Source of the DNA: an uncultured Prevotella sp.
GTDB taxonomy: Bacteria > Bacteroidota > Bacteroidia > Bacteroidales > Bacteroidaceae
Assembly: GCA_900555035.1 (NCBI GenBank)
Contig: USJX01000078.1
Span: 1-13,282, forward strand
Reading direction: 5' to 3'
DNA length: 13,282 nt
Shown: one piece after another, positions 6,002 to 12,935 of the stretch
How positions within the stretch are numbered: position 1 is the first letter of the stretch
Layout of the letters: every line of letters starts with the position of its first letter
Notes under the pieces: model-generated
Seen by the model: the letters and a program-made list of their open reading frames with translations, nothing else
Told to the model about the DNA's origin: nothing
Databases searched by the model: none
Position numbers and translations under genes: made by a program

Positions 6002-9000
6002 AAAAGCAATATATCCTTATCAGAAACCTGGCATACGCCATCGTACTCATCACCATCATCTCGATGAGTACCATCGGTTGCTCTACGCAGAAAAATACGG
6101 CGCAGAGCAGATGGTGGCATGCCTTCAACGCCAAATACAATACCTATTACAATGGTACACTGGCCTACATTGATGCCTCGCTGGAGAAAGAAGCAGGCAA
6201 CAAGGACAACTATACCGAGCAGATACCGCTCTACACCGTTGCCAACAAAACCAGTAAAGAACTGGGTAAGGCCAACTACGACCGTGCCATAGAAAAATGC
6301 GAGAAAGCCATTCACCAGCATAGCATCAAAAGCCGACCGGAATGGACCAAAAGCAGAAAGAAAACCGAAAAGGATATTGAATGGCTCAGTCGCAGAGAGT
6401 ACAACCCCTTCCTGTGGAAAGCCTGGATGCTGATGGGACGATCACAGTTCTTCAAGGGCGACTTCAACTCGGCAGCCACCACCTTCGCCTACATGAGCCG
6501 ACTCTATGCCACCCAACCAGCCATCTACGGCAAGGCACGTGCCTGGCTGGCAAAATGCTATATAGAACAAGACTGGATGTATGATGCAGAAGATGTAATC
6601 CGCAACATGAAGCGCGACTCCATCCACTGGAGCGCCAAGAAGGAATGGGATTACACCCTGGCCGACTATCATATTCGCAAGGGCGAGGCGGCTCAGGCCA
6701 TTCCTTATCTCAAAAAGGTAATCAAGCACGAAATGCGACGCAAGCAGAAGGCACGCGAATGGTACCTGATGGGACAACTGCAGGCATCCATCGGCAACAA
6801 GCAGGAAGCCTACAAGGCCTTCAGGCACGTGGTGCGCCTCAATCCGCCCTACGAACTCGACTTCAATGCCCGCATTTCGATGACCGAGGTGATGGCGGCA
6901 AGCAACAGCAAGAAGATGATAGGCAAGTTGAAGCGCATGGCGGCATCAGATAACAACCAGGAATATCTGGACCAGATATATTACGCCATCGGCAACATCT
7001 ACCTGGCTCAGAAAGACACCCTGCAGGCCATCGGTGCCTACGAGAAAGGCGTTGTCAAGGCCACGAGAAGCGGTATAGAGAAAGGTGTGCTGCTTCTGCA
7101 CCTGGGCGACATCTACTGGATTCGAGAGAAATTCTCCGATGCCCAGCGCTGTTACGGCGAAGCCATCGGATTGCTCGACAAGGAGCGCGATGACTACGAA
7201 CAGCTCTCCAACCGTTCGAAGGTGCTCGATGAACTGGTGCCTCATACCGATGCCGTCGCCCTGCAGGATTCGCTGCAAGCACTGGCAAAGATGGACGAGA
7301 AAGACCGCAACGCAGCCATCGACCGTGTGATTACTGCTCTGAAAAAGAAGGAAAAGGAAGAGAAGAACAAACAGGCAGAAGAAGATGCAGCCAGAAACCA
7401 GCAAGGCGGAAATGGCGGCAACTTTGCCTATAACAATAAAAAGCAGAATAATACCAACGCCAACAATGCCATGAACGGCATGAACGGCATGAACAAGGGT
7501 CAATGGTACTTCTATTCTCCTATGGCAGTGAGCCAGGGTAAGGCGCAGTTCCAGAAACTCTGGGGCAAACGAGAAAATGTGGATAACTGGCAGCGTATCA
7601 ACAAGACGGTGGTTGCATCGGCACAAGGAGCCGAGGAAATGACCGACGAGATGAGAGATTCTCTCGCCAATGTGGCTGCCCAGGAAGATTCGCTCAAGCA
7701 GATTACCGACAGTGCCGTGAACGATCCGCACAAGCGGGAGTACTACCTCGCCCAGATTCCGTTCACGCCAGAGCAGTTGGCAGAAAGCAACAAGCTCCTG
7801 GAAGACGGACTCTATCATTCGGGCGTCATCTTCAAGGATAAGTTGGATAACTTCACGCTCAGCGAAAAAGCCCTCCGCCGACTGGTGGATCATTATCCTG
7901 ACTATGAGCATCTGGAGGATGCCTACTATCATCTCTACCTGCTCTATTCGAGAATGAAAAAACCGGATGTGGCAAACGCCTACGTGGAGAAACTGAAGAA
8001 GGATTATCCTGAAAGCCAGTGGACCACCCTCCTCTCCGATCCATATTACATGGAGAATGCGAAGATGGGCGTTCACCTGGAAGACTCGCTCTATACCCTC
8101 ACCTACCAGGCATTCAAGGATGCGAAATACGAGGTGGTGAAGGAGAATGCGGCCGTTTCGGAAAAGCGATTCCCTACGGGAGAGAACCGTGACAAGTTCC
8201 TCTTTATCAGTGGTATGACCCAGCTTAACGAAGGCAATGTGGATTCATGTATGACCCTCATGAAGACCGTGGTGGAGAAATATCCTAACAGCCGACTCAG
8301 CGAGATGGCAGGTATGATAGTGAATGGCGTCAATGCCGGCAAGCGACTCTATGGTGGCAAGTTCGACTTGAGTAATGTCTGGTCGATGAGAAGCGAAGTA
8401 ATCAGCGACAATGATTCTACCCAGCAGAGGAGTTACAGCGCCGAGCGCAACGACAAGTTCGTATTCCTCCTTGCCTACGTGCCAGACTCCGTGAACGAGA
8501 ACCAGTTGCTCTTCGAAATGGCGAAATACAACTTCACCTCGTATATGGCACGTAATTTCGATCTCAACATCGAGGATATTCAAGGTCTGCACCGTCTGCA
8601 GGTAAGCGGTTTCCAGAACTACGATGAGGCACGCCAATACGCCAACGAAGTATTCAAGCAGTCAGGCATCACCCGCCTGATATCCAAGGCAAGAGCCTTC
8701 GTCATCAGCGAACCGAACCTGGCGCTTCTGGGCACCAAGCTATCGTACGACGACTACGACAAGTTCTACAGCAAGCACTTCGCCCCATTGAAGATCAGCC
8801 AACTCCGTCTGCTCATCGAGCCTGCTGAAATAGCCGCAGGCAGGGAACAGGAAGAAGAGACCTCTGGCAGGGATTCAGAAACCGGCGACCATCAGCTTGA
8901 TGAATTGGAGCCAAAAGAAGATCTGATTCTCGGTCCTGTAAACCAGAATACAGAGCAGCAGAATACCCAGGAAGAGGAATTCACGCTTCCAGCAAATAAG

Positions 9001-9255
9001 AAGGAAGAAGAGAAAAATCAGGAAGAGGAATTCACGCTGCCGGAAAATAAGAAGGAAGAAGAGAAAAATCAGGAAGAGGAATTCACGCTGCCTGCCAACA
9101 AGGAAGAAAACAAAAAGCAGGAAGATGACAACACCTTCGAGATTCAGCCTCAGCAGAAGGAGGAGAAAACCGAAGATACAGGCATCGACTTCGAGGAGAA
9201 GCAGCCAGAAGATTCAGGATTGGAAGACGAATACTTCGAACTGGACGGATTCTAA
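5998..9255 (+). CDS. porW: PorW/SprE-like tetratricopeptide-repeat lipoprotein
   Basis: This 1085-residue protein starts with a lipoprotein signal (STIG-Cys28), so it should be lipid-anchored in the periplasm or outer membrane. Downstream lie SRWWHAFNAKYNTYYNG (about 37-53), typical of SprE/PorW N-termini, and TPR-like helical pairs near 138-171, 254-285, 324-355, 363-400, 639-673 and 731-770. An Asn/Met-rich linker with repeated NGM precedes WYFYSPMAVSQGKAQFQKLW, another hallmark of this family (about 502-521). A SPOR-like region spans about 810-935. The tail (about 941-1085) is acidic and contains 17-residue repeats. In T9SS-bearing Bacteroidota, PorW/SprE is needed for type IX secretion, but homologues also occur without the full system; no other T9SS gene is here. 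The ATG overlaps the permease stop. Any longer upstream frame is only the shadow of the permease gene. Confidence 0.78.
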   Translation: MKKQYILIRNLAYAIVLITIISMSTIGCSTQKNTAQSRWWHAFNAKYNTYYNGTLAYIDASLEKEAGNKDNYTEQIPLYTVANKTSKELGKANYDRAIEKCEKAIHQHSIKSRPEWTKSRKKTEKDIEWLSRREYNPFLWKAWMLMGRSQFFKGDFNSAATTFAYMSRLYATQPAIYGKARAWLAKCYIEQDWMYDAEDVIRNMKRDSIHWSAKKEWDYTLADYHIRKGEAAQAIPYLKKVIKHEMRRKQKAREWYLMGQLQASIGNKQEAYKAFRHVVRLNPPYELDFNARISMTEVMAASNSKKMIGKLKRMAASDNNQEYLDQIYYAIGNIYLAQKDTLQAIGAYEKGVVKATRSGIEKGVLLLHLGDIYWIREKFSDAQRCYGEAIGLLDKERDDYEQLSNRSKVLDELVPHTDAVALQDSLQALAKMDEKDRNAAIDRVITALKKKEKEEKNKQAEEDAARNQQGGNGGNFAYNNKKQNNTNANNAMNGMNGMNKGQWYFYSPMAVSQGKAQFQKLWGKRENVDNWQRINKTVVASAQGAEEMTDEMRDSLANVAAQEDSLKQITDSAVNDPHKREYYLAQIPFTPEQLAESNKLLEDGLYHSGVIFKDKLDNFTLSEKALRRLVDHYPDYEHLEDAYYHLYLLYSRMKKPDVANAYVEKLKKDYPESQWTTLLSDPYYMENAKMGVHLEDSLYTLTYQAFKDAKYEVVKENAAVSEKRFPTGENRDKFLFISGMTQLNEGNVDSCMTLMKTVVEKYPNSRLSEMAGMIVNGVNAGKRLYGGKFDLSNVWSMRSEVISDNDSTQQRSYSAERNDKFVFLLAYVPDSVNENQLLFEMAKYNFTSYMARNFDLNIEDIQGLHRLQVSGFQNYDEARQYANEVFKQSGITRLISKARAFVISEPNLALLGTKLSYDDYDKFYSKHFAPLKISQLRLLIEPAEIAAGREQEEETSGRDSETGDHQLDELEPKEDLILGPVNQNTEQQNTQEEEFTLPANKKEEEKNQEEEFTLPENKKEEEKNQEEEFTLPANKEENKKQEDDNTFEIQPQQKEEKTEDTGIDFEEKQPEDSGLEDEYFELDGF
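8968..9102 (+). repeat. 51-bp tandem repeat in the acidic tail of the PorW-like gene
   Basis: Two full 51-bp units (8968-9018 and 9019-9069) and a third partial unit (9070-9102) encode QEEEFTLPANKKEEEKN, QEEEFTLPENKKEEEKN and QEEEFTLPANK. The units are almost identical at the DNA level, so the amplification looks recent. They lie in frame in a low-complexity C-terminal tail. Confidence 0.92.
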
Positions 9256-9300
9256 AAACGTTTAGAATTCTAAAACTTCCAAAACTCTAAAAACAAAAAA

Positions 9301-9336
9301 AGCATCCATGAAAAAAAATCATGGATGCTTTTTTTG
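9301..9336. terminator. Bidirectional intrinsic terminator between convergent genes
   Basis: An 11-bp perfect stem AGCATCCATGA (9301-9311) / TCATGGATGCT (9319-9329) has a 7-A loop and is followed by a run of T's to 9335. A run of A's precedes it (9294-9300), so it also has a T tract on the minus strand. It can end both the aroA-porW transcript and the helicase transcript. Confidence 0.92.
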
Positions 9337-9394
9337 TATCTTTATCGAAGTATATTTATCAAAAATATCTTTATCAAAAATATTTTTATCTAAG
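9337..9394. repeat. 14-15-bp AT-rich tandem repeat overlapping the helicase stop
   Basis: Four units follow one another: TATCTTTATCGAAG (9337-9350), TATATTTATCAAAAA (9351-9365), TATCTTTATCAAAAA (9366-9380), TATTTTTATCTAAG (9381-9394). The last unit contains the stop codon and the final two codons of the minus-strand helicase gene. Confidence 0.8.
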
Positions 9395-11677
9395 ATTGAC
9401 AGTCTGTGTTTTCCCAGTAATGGTGGTAACTACAGCTTTACCATTGGCAAGAACCTCCGCCTTTTCATATTTGGCATCAACAATCACCTTGCCTTTTAAA
9501 GTCATGATACCCCAGTGCCTTGGCATCTGCTCAAAGGCACAATAGGCACCAACAGGTTGCGATATATTATGATAGAGAGGAGGCACCACAACCCTGCCAT
9601 CCATCTTCAATCCCCACTTCTTTCCAGCCTGATACAATTCCACATTGCCAGCCTCCGACTTCTCGTGCATGAGCAACAGTTCCTGTTCCTCCTGCTTTTT
9701 CCTGCGCTGCTTATCCATATTATAAACATGCTTGCCAAGCCGTGGCATTGCAACCGCCAAATTCTCGCTTTCTTTTTGGGGGTGAGTGCAACCTATATAG
9801 GTCTTTTTCAAGCTGGAGTCAACGAAGAAATAATCTCCATGACTGTCCATAACCACTATACCACTGCCGCAAAAGTCGGCACACAGCCAATAAACATGCG
9901 TATGGTCGCCACGCAAAAAACAGACCACCTCACTGTTTTCGCTATACTTTTGCATATAGCCGCCATCATTCTCATGATATATCCATACCTGACAACCACT
10001 ATCTGTAGAGCCTCGAAATTCGTATATCAAACAATATCCCCGATTCAATAGCTCATATTGAGAAGGGCGATAAGGTAAAGCAAAGAACTCGTAGGTACGC
10101 GACCTGAAGAGATCGTTATATGCTACGAACTCCCATCCATTAATGGTGATTACCTTAGGAGCATCCTTCCCATGAATGTCCTCATCGATGACAACTCTCG
10201 CCAGTAGGTCGTAGTAACACACAGTCTTTCTGCGAGGTCGATAAGACAAGATATTCCCTTGCAGGAACTTCATGTCATAATAGTTGCCAGGTTCAATCAC
10301 CAGTTCGCCTTTTCGGTTAACCACCGTCATCTTTCCGTCAGGTAACTTGACGATGGCAAAATCATCGTTGCAATCCACAAACTCCCGATACATCAACGAC
10401 TTCATCAGTTCCTCATGGCTCATCACCATCATCATTTCCGAGTCTTGGTCAACAGGCACAGTTTCTTGCGTTCCATTCATCAGGAAGAAATCTCTTTCTT
10501 TCGGAGTCTCCTTCTTCCTGCCGTATTTCAAATTACCTTCAAAAGTAGCCTTCCAGTTCCACACTTGCGAAGGCAACCCGAACACCCGATACAGTCCCAC
10601 GTTATCAATAATCACGCAGTTCTTCTTCCCCTTAGCTACACGCAGTCCACGACCCACCATCTGCAGATACTTGGCAAGCGAGAGAGTAGGACGAGCCAAC
10701 TGCACAAACTCCACATCCGGGCAGTCGAATCCCTCCGAGAAAATATCCACATTCACCAGCACCTGGATGTCGCCTTTTCTGAAAGCCTCAATATCAGCCT
10801 GTCGTTCAAGAGCAGGAGTCTTAGAATCTATGGCAACCACCTTGATGCCATGCTCTTGATACAGCTCCATAATTCTTTTGGCATGAGAAATATTAATAGC
10901 ATACACGATGCCCTTTCTATTTTTGCCATACTCCTCAAAGCTTTGGTAGAGCCTTTCGATGGAAGGTTTCTTATTCAGCAACATATCCATTTCCTTGTTC
11001 TGATAGTCACCATCCGCCCCCCGTTTCTGCAGGGAGTCGATGAGCCATTGCGTTACCCCATCCGATTTGATGCTCACGAAATCGTATGTCGCCAATCTTC
11101 CCTTGCAGATAAACTCAGGAATGCCCCACGCCTGCACCAGCACGTCAAACAAGTCAGTAAATCCTTTCCCGTTCAATCGGCAAGGTGTAGCCGTCAGTCC
11201 CAGGAACTTAGCATTTGGGAATCTCTCCCACATCTCCTTGTAAGTTTTGGCCAGCGCATGGTGCGCCTCGTCAATCACTATCATTCCCGGCTTTTCCTTT
11301 ATCTCGTCATAATGCTTCGCCAACCATTGAATCGACATTGCCTTGACAGGAACATTTGATGCGCCAGCCGACAAACAATCTGGCGAGGGCTTTGATGCCT
11401 CCTTGGAAGGAGGGACGGGGTGGTTCGAAAAAATGAAATTCAAAAGAAACTTATTCAAAGTGTCTTTTATCTGCGACACCAGCTCCCTTCTATGGGCAAC
11501 AATCCAAACATTGCAATTGGAATGTTCCCGCAAAAACGATTCTACGACCGAAGCGAGCAGAATTGTTTTTCCAGTTCCCGTTGGCATTTGTACCATCACA
11601 GACCGATGAAGCCCTAACGCCTTCTCTATCCGTGATTTCATATCCTCCTGGTAATCAAAAAGTTTGATCTTTTTCAT
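9386..11677 (-). CDS. Superfamily 2 DEAD/DEAH-type helicase with WG-like C-terminal repeats
   Basis: This 763-residue protein is probably an ATP-dependent nucleic-acid helicase or translocase. Core motifs: FDYQEDM (7-13), Walker A MPTGTGKT (31-38), Ia VAHRREL (60-66), DEAH (136-139), TAT (162-164), motif V VNVDIFSEGFDCP (308-320) and motif VI QMVGRGLR (339-346). These match the SSL2/restriction-helicase (ResIII plus Helicase_C) group. Residues about 385-680 are a family-specific region I cannot assign. The C-terminal end has two WG-like repeats: KKWGLKMDGRVVVPPLYHNI (686-705) and RHWGIMTLKGKVIVDAKYEKA (720-740). Residues about 83-107 look like an insertion. No nuclease or methyltransferase partner is adjacent, so a restriction or defence role is not shown. 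The gene is transcribed alone toward the shared terminator; a weak -7-like TACCTTTTG with one extra base lies at 11735-11743. Confidence 0.85.
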   Translation of the reverse strand: MKKIKLFDYQEDMKSRIEKALGLHRSVMVQMPTGTGKTILLASVVESFLREHSNCNVWIVAHRRELVSQIKDTLNKFLLNFIFSNHPVPPSKEASKPSPDCLSAGASNVPVKAMSIQWLAKHYDEIKEKPGMIVIDEAHHALAKTYKEMWERFPNAKFLGLTATPCRLNGKGFTDLFDVLVQAWGIPEFICKGRLATYDFVSIKSDGVTQWLIDSLQKRGADGDYQNKEMDMLLNKKPSIERLYQSFEEYGKNRKGIVYAINISHAKRIMELYQEHGIKVVAIDSKTPALERQADIEAFRKGDIQVLVNVDIFSEGFDCPDVEFVQLARPTLSLAKYLQMVGRGLRVAKGKKNCVIIDNVGLYRVFGLPSQVWNWKATFEGNLKYGRKKETPKERDFFLMNGTQETVPVDQDSEMMMVMSHEELMKSLMYREFVDCNDDFAIVKLPDGKMTVVNRKGELVIEPGNYYDMKFLQGNILSYRPRRKTVCYYDLLARVVIDEDIHGKDAPKVITINGWEFVAYNDLFRSRTYEFFALPYRPSQYELLNRGYCLIYEFRGSTDSGCQVWIYHENDGGYMQKYSENSEVVCFLRGDHTHVYWLCADFCGSGIVVMDSHGDYFFVDSSLKKTYIGCTHPQKESENLAVAMPRLGKHVYNMDKQRRKKQEEQELLLMHEKSEAGNVELYQAGKKWGLKMDGRVVVPPLYHNISQPVGAYCAFEQMPRHWGIMTLKGKVIVDAKYEKAEVLANGKAVVTTITGKTQTVNLR
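11357..11425 (-). repeat. Probable in-frame palindromic repeat insertion inside the helicase gene
   Basis: This stretch encodes about 23 residues (NHPVPPSKEASKPSPDCLSA and on to the SN before VPVKAMSIQWL) between motifs Ia and II, where SF2 helicases normally have a short variable loop. The DNA is hairpin-rich: CCTCCTT (11398-11404) / AAGGAGG (11407-11413), and CGCCAG (11362-11367) / CTGGCG (11380-11385) around a 12-nt loop. Its Pro/Ser-rich composition differs from the flanking protein. Only one copy is in the window, so its status as a dispersed element is inferred. Confidence 0.5.
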
Positions 11678-11837
11678 TCTAAAGAAATTATTTTTTCATT
11701 AGATTCACAACAATCTTGAAGGCTTTATCAAGATCAAAAGGTATATATATCACAAAAATGGCGTACCCACTATATTACAAGTAGTTACACCTATCAGTTT
11801 TTTGAAAAAAATATATTTTGTATTGTTTTAAAGGTAA

Positions 11838-11933
11838 AGGATTCTGATATTTAAGAATTTAGATACAAAGGTTATCACCATCCTCACCGCCGCCATCAGT
11901 TCTTTCTGCGTACAGAGCTGCACCCACCTTTAA
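11838..11933 (+). pseudogene. Remnant of a smalltalk-type small protein
   Basis: A plus-strand frame ending at TAA 11931-11933 reads ...DTKVITILTAAISSFCVQSCTHL. A short hydrophobic helix ending in a Ser-Cys motif near the C-terminus resembles the roughly 30-residue Bacteroidota 'smalltalk' proteins, which are usually encoded just before an N-acetylmuramoyl-L-alanine amidase. There is no in-frame ATG before the upstream stop at 11835-11837, so the 5' end has decayed. The assignment depends on the amidase-like fragment that follows. Confidence 0.45.
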
Positions 11934-12034
11934 ACAAGGCGGTGTACCCCCCTAAGACCACCGGCTACCACTACTACATCACCAAGGATGGCGAAATCTA
12001 CAAATCCTGCCCCTGTTTCCATCCCAATCCGTAA
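11934..12034 (+). pseudogene. Remnant of an N-acetylmuramoyl-L-alanine amidase gene
   Basis: A plus-strand frame reads TTGYHYYITKDGEIYKSCP and stops at TAA 12032-12034. GYHYYIxKDG is the core strand motif of the amidase_2/PGRP-type cell-wall hydrolases found in Bacteroidota chromosomes and prophages. Only about 30 residues of a protein that is normally about 140-170 residues remain; both the N-terminal catalytic His region and the C-terminal half are gone. The fragment overlaps a smalltalk-like remnant upstream and runs straight into a terminator, so it looks like an internally deleted cassette. Confidence 0.5.
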
Positions 12035-12066
12035 GCCAATCAGCTTACAGATTGGGATATTTTTTT
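12021..12066 (+). terminator. Strong intrinsic terminator after the amidase remnant
   Basis: A two-part stem ATCCCAATC (12021-12029) / GATTGGGAT (12050-12058) and GTAAGC (12031-12036) / GCTTAC (12043-12048), with one C/A mismatch between the parts and a CAATCA loop, is followed by TTTTTTT (12060-12066). It points along the plus strand and overlaps the stop codon of the convergent nuclease gene by two bases. Confidence 0.9.
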
Positions 12067-12910
12067 ACAGCTTTTCAATCTCATCTTTTGACAAATCAGT
12101 CATATTTATGATGGTATCAATATCCATACCAGCAGCAAGCATCTTTTTAGCTATTTGAATAGCCTTTTCCTCACGTCCTTTCTCCAACGCCGTATCTATA
12201 GAGTTCTTGACATCACGGTAAGCCTTCAAGCTATCTTCATATTCCTTCAATTCTGTAGGGGTGAACTTCGCAATCTCTGCTTCCTCAAAAAGTTTCGTAA
12301 AAACCTTTTCTTTCAGAGCAGCAGGTCGCTCATCCAGTCGAGACAAGTTCTTCAATACATACAGCCACTTGTCGTAAAGCGTGACAAGCTCATCCTCCGT
12401 CTTGTCGAACTTCGCTATCTCCACATACTTGAAAGACAGTTTGTCGTTGAATACCTTATGGGTTTTCTTGTCAAGCAAGCCCACATCATGGTTGATGTCG
12501 TCTTGGTCGAAAGCCTCCTCTTTCAAGTCGAAGTTCAGCAGAGCTACAGTATATACGCGTTCTAGTTTGAAGTTCCAGTCAGCCCCCTTAGGAGCCTGTT
12601 CACGGATAGGGAAAGTAGAATAGAACAAAGAGCGATCCTTGAAATACCTCTGATAAGCGTTCTGCATCTCCACGATGAACTTCTCGCCATTCTCGTTCTC
12701 GCAATACACATCGAAGATAGCCTTGCGTTCTGCGTAGACATCCCCCACATGCTCACTGTTCAAGTACTTCACATCCTTGATGACCTGAAAACCTTCAAAC
12801 AGCGAGTTCAGGAAGTTGATGAGCAAATCCTTGTTAGGCTTTGTCCCAAAGATACGCTTGAAACCGAAATCTGTCAGCAAGCTTATATATCGTTCTTCTA
12901 TCTTTCCCAT
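12065..12910 (-). CDS. Rpn-family PD-(D/E)XK nuclease / putative transposase
   Basis: This 281-residue protein belongs to the Rpn/PDDEXK_2 family of recombination-promoting DNA nucleases. It opens with DFGFKRIFG (14-22), the typical family start. The nuclease core follows: Asp67 in AIFDVYCENENGEKF, then Glu81 and Gln83 in IVEMQNAYQRYFKDRSLFYS, so the usual E-x-K is E-x-Q, as is common in this family. The C-terminal half is helical, with KGREEKAIQIAKKMLAAGMDIDTIINMTDLS typical of Rpn-like proteins. The E. coli relatives cut DNA and raise RecA-independent recombination, and some are proposed to act in phage defence; that is family knowledge. Start ATG 12908-12910 has an AAGGAG Shine-Dalgarno six bases upstream. 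These genes are multi-copy and mobile-looking in Bacteroidota, but no terminal repeats flank this one. Confidence 0.92.
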   Translation of the reverse strand: MGKIEERYISLLTDFGFKRIFGTKPNKDLLINFLNSLFEGFQVIKDVKYLNSEHVGDVYAERKAIFDVYCENENGEKFIVEMQNAYQRYFKDRSLFYSTFPIREQAPKGADWNFKLERVYTVALLNFDLKEEAFDQDDINHDVGLLDKKTHKVFNDKLSFKYVEIAKFDKTEDELVTLYDKWLYVLKNLSRLDERPAALKEKVFTKLFEEAEIAKFTPTELKEYEDSLKAYRDVKNSIDTALEKGREEKAIQIAKKMLAAGMDIDTIINMTDLSKDEIEKL

Positions 12911-12916
12911 AATCTT

Positions 12917-12935
12917 CTCCTTTTAAACGTTTAAA
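12917..12935 (-). promoter_or_regulatory. Strong Shine-Dalgarno and 14-bp palindrome in front of the nuclease gene
   Basis: On the minus strand, AAGGAG (complement of 12917-12922) lies six bases before the ATG. It abuts a perfect 14-bp palindrome TTTAAACGTTTAAA (12922-12935). Strong Shine-Dalgarno sites are uncommon in this phylum and no other gene in the window has one. The palindrome could be an operator; that is inference. Confidence 0.6.

Larger units (their letters stand above)
11678..12064. other. Intergenic region upstream of the helicase gene
   Basis: Of these 387 bp, 11678-11837 is AT-rich and non-coding and probably holds the minus-strand helicase promoter; no exact TAnnTTTG box was found. 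The remainder holds the smalltalk/amidase-like remnants and their terminator. No intact gene is seen. Confidence 0.6.

Noticed and set aside
6946..8076. 376-residue minus-strand frame inside the PorW-like gene
   Set aside because: Antisense shadow of a strongly supported TPR lipoprotein gene; no promoter, ribosome site or domain seen.
9308..9499. Plus-strand small frame beginning in the terminator
   Set aside because: Its start lies in the terminator loop and it runs antisense through the end of the helicase gene.
10415..11359. Long plus-strand frame opposite the helicase gene
   Set aside because: The opposite strand carries a full set of helicase motifs; this frame is His/Ser/Leu-rich with no domain.
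9386..11677. Helicase as part of a restriction or defence island
   Set aside because: No methyltransferase, specificity subunit or other defence partner is adjacent in the window; only the nearby Rpn nuclease, divided from it by an amidase remnant and a terminator.
12065..12910. Nuclease gene as part of an intact insertion sequence
   Set aside because: No terminal inverted repeats or target-site duplication could be seen on either side; the family is called 'putative transposase' mainly by annotation habit.
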